Below are positions 61,645-64,000 of a DNA stretch of 64,000 nt, in pieces. The translations under genes were made by a program, and so were the position numbers. Under the pieces are notes generated by a model. That model was not told the origin of the DNA and did no database searches. It was given only the letters and a program-made list of their open reading frames with translations. How positions within the stretch are numbered: the stretch's first letter is position 1; every line of letters begins with the position of its first letter. The DNA lies in the NCBI GenBank assembly GCA_023391375.1, contig JAEWBB010000011.1, positions 248,001-312,000 of the forward strand, written 5' to 3'. The stretch comes from Pseudomonadota bacterium (GTDB lineage Bacteria > Pseudomonadota > Alphaproteobacteria > Sphingomonadales > Sphingomonadaceae).

Positions 61645-63438
61645 TTACGCCTTGGCCGGCTTGGCGTCCCCATCGGCGACGACCCGGATCGACAGTTCGC
61701 GAAGCTGCTTCGTCGTCACCGGTGCCGGCGCGTTCATCAGCAGGTCCTCGGCCTTCTGGTTCATCGGGAAGACAATCACCTCGCGGATGTTCGGCTCGTC
61801 GGCGAGCAGCATGACGATGCGGTCGATGCCCGGCGCCGAACCACCGTGCGGCGGCGCGCCATACTTGAACGCGCCGATCATGCCCGGGAAGTTGGTGTCG
61901 ACTTCCTCGCGGGTGTAGCCCGCGATTTCGAAAGCCTTGTACATGATGTCCGGACGGTGGTTGCGGATCGCGCCCGACGACAGCTCCACGCCGTTGCAGA
62001 CGATGTCATATTGCCACGCCAGGATATCGAGCGGGTCCTTGCCTTCCAGCGCTTCCATCCCGCCCTGCGGCATCGAGAAGGGGTTGTGGCTGAAGTCGAC
62101 CTTCTTGGCGTCCTCGTCATACTCAAACATCGGGAAGTCGACGATCCAGCAGAACTTGAACGCGCCTTCCTCGATCAGGCCGAGCTGTTCGGCGACGCGG
62201 TTACGGGCCAGGCCGGCGAGCTTGGCCGCATCGCCTTCCTTGCCGGCGGCGAAAAAGATGCCGTCGTCCGGACCGATGCCGAGCTGCTGGGCAATCTTGT
62301 CCATGCCCTCCGTGCCATGGTTCTTGGCGATCGGACCGCCCCACTCCCCGCCTTTGCGGGTCGCGTAGCCGAGGCCGGCGAAGCCTTCCTGACGCGCCCA
62401 GTCGTTCATGTCGTCGAAGAACTTGCGGCTCTTCTCGGCGGTGGCTGGCGCGGCGACGGCGCGAACCTTCATGCCCTTTTCGACCATGCCGGCGAACAGG
62501 CCGAACCCCGAGCCGACGAAGTGGTCGCCGACGTCATGGACGATCAGCGGATTGCGAAGGTCGGGCTTGTCGCTGCCGTACTTGAGCATCGCCTCGCGAT
62601 ACGGAATGCGCGGATAGGCGCCTTGCGTCACGCTGCGGCCGTTCGCGAATTCCTCGAACACGCCCGACAGCACCGGCTCGATGGCGGCGAACACGTCGTC
62701 CTGGGTAACGAAGCTCATTTCGAAGTCGAGCTGGTAGAATTCGCCCGGCGAACGGTCGGCGCGGGCGTCTTCGTCGCGGAAGCAGGGCGCGATCTGGAAG
62801 TACCGGTCGAAGCCGGCGACCATCAGCAGCTGCTTGAACATCTGCGGCGCCTGCGGGAGCGCGTAGAACTTGCCCGGGTGCACGCGGCTCGGGACGAGGT
62901 AATCGCGCGCGCCCTCCGGCGACGAGGCGGTCAGGATCGGCGTCTGGAACTCGGTGAAGCCCTGCTCGATCATCCGGCGGCGGATCGACGAGATGACCTT
63001 CGAGCGCAGCAGGATGTTGGCGTGCAGCCGCTCGCGGCGCAGGTCGAGGTAGCGATAGCGCAGGCGGATATCCTCCGGATATTCCTGCTCGCCGGCCACC
63101 GGCATCGGCAACTCGTCGGCCTTCGACTGGATCTCGACGCTGCGGGCGTACACCTCGATGTCGCCGGTCGGCAGCTTGGCGTTGGTGGTGCCCGCCGCGC
63201 GGTCCTTCACCTCGCCCTCGATCGTCACCACGCTTTCGACGCGCAGGCCCTCGAGGATCGGCAGCGCCGGGCTATCGACGTCGCACACGATCTGCGTCAG
63301 GCCATAATGGTCGCGCAGGTCGACGAACAGCACCCCGCCATGGTCACGCTTGCGGTGAATCCAGCCCGACAGCTTGACGGTCGAGCCGACGTCGGCGGCG
63401 CGAAGGTCGTTGCAGGTGTGGGAACGGTAGGCGTGCAT
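61645..63438 (-). CDS. aspS: Aspartate--tRNA ligase
   Basis: A class IIb aminoacyl-tRNA synthetase of 597 residues, the bacterial type with the GAD insertion. It has the N-terminal OB-fold (GSTVKLSGWIHRKRDHGG), class II motif 2 (FRDEDARADRSPGEFYQLD) and motif 3 (GGSAPGIDRIVMLL). The ATG at 63438 (MHAYRSHTCNDL) is the family start. Whether it also charges tRNA-Asn cannot be judged without the gatCAB genes, which are not in this window. Confidence 0.97.
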   Translation of the reverse strand: MHAYRSHTCNDLRAADVGSTVKLSGWIHRKRDHGGVLFVDLRDHYGLTQIVCDVDSPALPILEGLRVESVVTIEGEVKDRAAGTTNAKLPTGDIEVYARSVEIQSKADELPMPVAGEQEYPEDIRLRYRYLDLRRERLHANILLRSKVISSIRRRMIEQGFTEFQTPILTASSPEGARDYLVPSRVHPGKFYALPQAPQMFKQLLMVAGFDRYFQIAPCFRDEDARADRSPGEFYQLDFEMSFVTQDDVFAAIEPVLSGVFEEFANGRSVTQGAYPRIPYREAMLKYGSDKPDLRNPLIVHDVGDHFVGSGFGLFAGMVEKGMKVRAVAAPATAEKSRKFFDDMNDWARQEGFAGLGYATRKGGEWGGPIAKNHGTEGMDKIAQQLGIGPDDGIFFAAGKEGDAAKLAGLARNRVAEQLGLIEEGAFKFCWIVDFPMFEYDEDAKKVDFSHNPFSMPQGGMEALEGKDPLDILAWQYDIVCNGVELSSGAIRNHRPDIMYKAFEIAGYTREEVDTNFPGMIGAFKYGAPPHGGSAPGIDRIVMLLADEPNIREVIVFPMNQKAEDLLMNAPAPVTTKQLRELSIRVVADGDAKPAKA

Positions 63439-63553
63439 GGATGGCCCTATTCGGCAAAAGTGACTGTTTGATGCGGGAAAAATCGCGGGCGCCGCTTCAC
63501 CCGTCGAACCGCCCTTTGTCAAGGCGCGCACAGGTCGCTATGGCGCGGCCCAC

Positions 63554-64000
63554 ATGAAAATTCACCCGTTGATCACCACCACCGACGCCCTCAATGCCCT
63601 GGTCGAGCGTCTATCCGCCTCCCCGTTCGTCGCCGTGGACACCGAGTTCATGCGCGAGAACACCTACTGGCCGGAACTCTGCCTCCTTCAGATCGCCGAC
63701 GCCGACGAAGCCGCGGCGATCGATCCCAAGGCCGACGGCCTCGACATGACGAGCCTGCTCGACCTGCTGGTCAACAATGACGAAGTGTTGAAGGTCTTCC
63801 ATGCCGGAGGGCAGGACCTGGAGATCATCCATAACCTGACCGGAAAGGTGCCGGTGCCGCTGTTCGACACCCAGATCGCGGCCATGGCCTTGGGCTATGG
63901 CGAGCAAATCGGCTATTCGAACCTGGTCGAGAGCATGCTCGGCCACAGCCTCGACAAGGGCGCGCGGTTTACCGACTGGTCGCGCCGTCCGCTCGACAAG
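63554..64000 (+). CDS. rnd: Ribonuclease D (partial, continues past the window)
   Basis: RNase D is a 3'-5' exonuclease that trims tRNA precursors. The ATG at 63554 opens MKIHPLITTTDALNALVERL. Exo motif I is AVDTEFMREN and motif II is VFHAGGQDLEII. 149 codons are present; the HRDC-bearing C-terminal half is outside the window. It diverges from aspS across a 115-bp gap. Confidence 0.9.
   Translation, partial: MKIHPLITTTDALNALVERLSASPFVAVDTEFMRENTYWPELCLLQIADADEAAAIDPKADGLDMTSLLDLLVNNDEVLKVFHAGGQDLEIIHNLTGKVPVPLFDTQIAAMALGYGEQIGYSNLVESMLGHSLDKGARFTDWSRRPLDK

Overview
The window reads as a high-GC alphaproteobacterial chromosome, most likely Sphingomonadales. The grounds are the CckA and ChpT proteins of the CtrA phosphorelay, direct-repeat GAAC-N7-GAAC LexA boxes, a Psp cluster of pspF<>pspABC type, a class A RNase P RNA, and housekeeping gene order typical of that group. 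Gene density is very high, with many 1-4 bp start/stop overlaps. I saw no insertion sequence, prophage, CRISPR array, rRNA or tRNA, so this is core chromosome.

Region 1 (1-9,000, minus strand) is the translation/envelope block rpsB-tsf-pyrH-frr-uppS-cdsA-dxr-rseP-bamA. It makes ribosomal protein S2, EF-Ts, UMP kinase, the ribosome recycling factor, the undecaprenyl and CDP-diacylglycerol lipid precursors, the site-2 protease and the outer-membrane insertase. bamA runs off the left edge. Next (9,000-12,500) come a small membrane protein gene behind two LexA boxes and a DnaA box, then pssA-psd (phosphatidylethanolamine synthesis) and icd.

Region 2 (12,500-28,400) holds a GNAT-nitrilase fusion, a flavin monooxygenase, a CPA2 antiporter coupled to a thioredoxin-reductase-like flavoprotein, ffh-rpsP-rimM, a DUF924 pair, then dapF-mtaB-ftsY-yciB and an ABC-2 exporter, and sodB.

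Region 3 (28,400-32,700) is an expanded phage-shock locus. pspF diverges from a sigma-54 promoter that drives pspA-pspB-pspC. Five tandem small genes follow, each encoding one N-terminal membrane segment, a coiled coil and a shared C-terminal signature that also recurs at the end of PspC. This is the strongest candidate for an undescribed system here.

Region 4 (32,700-43,500) contains sufE, a thioesterase, a J-domain protein, rnpB, an AmpD-like amidase, a chemotaxis operon cheA-W-Y-B-R headed by chpT, an rluD-type pseudouridine synthase and rpoH.

Region 5 (43,500-64,000) contains an EF-G-like GTPase with altered G motifs, a HAD hydrolase, a DAACS symporter, a Tat-exported aminopeptidase-P-like protein, an MFS pump, recA with a LexA box, a lone receiver gene, cckA, an M13 lipoprotein peptidase, smpB-dapA, a Slt lytic transglycosylase, greB, a PPK2-like protein lacking catalytic residues, aspS and the start of rnd.
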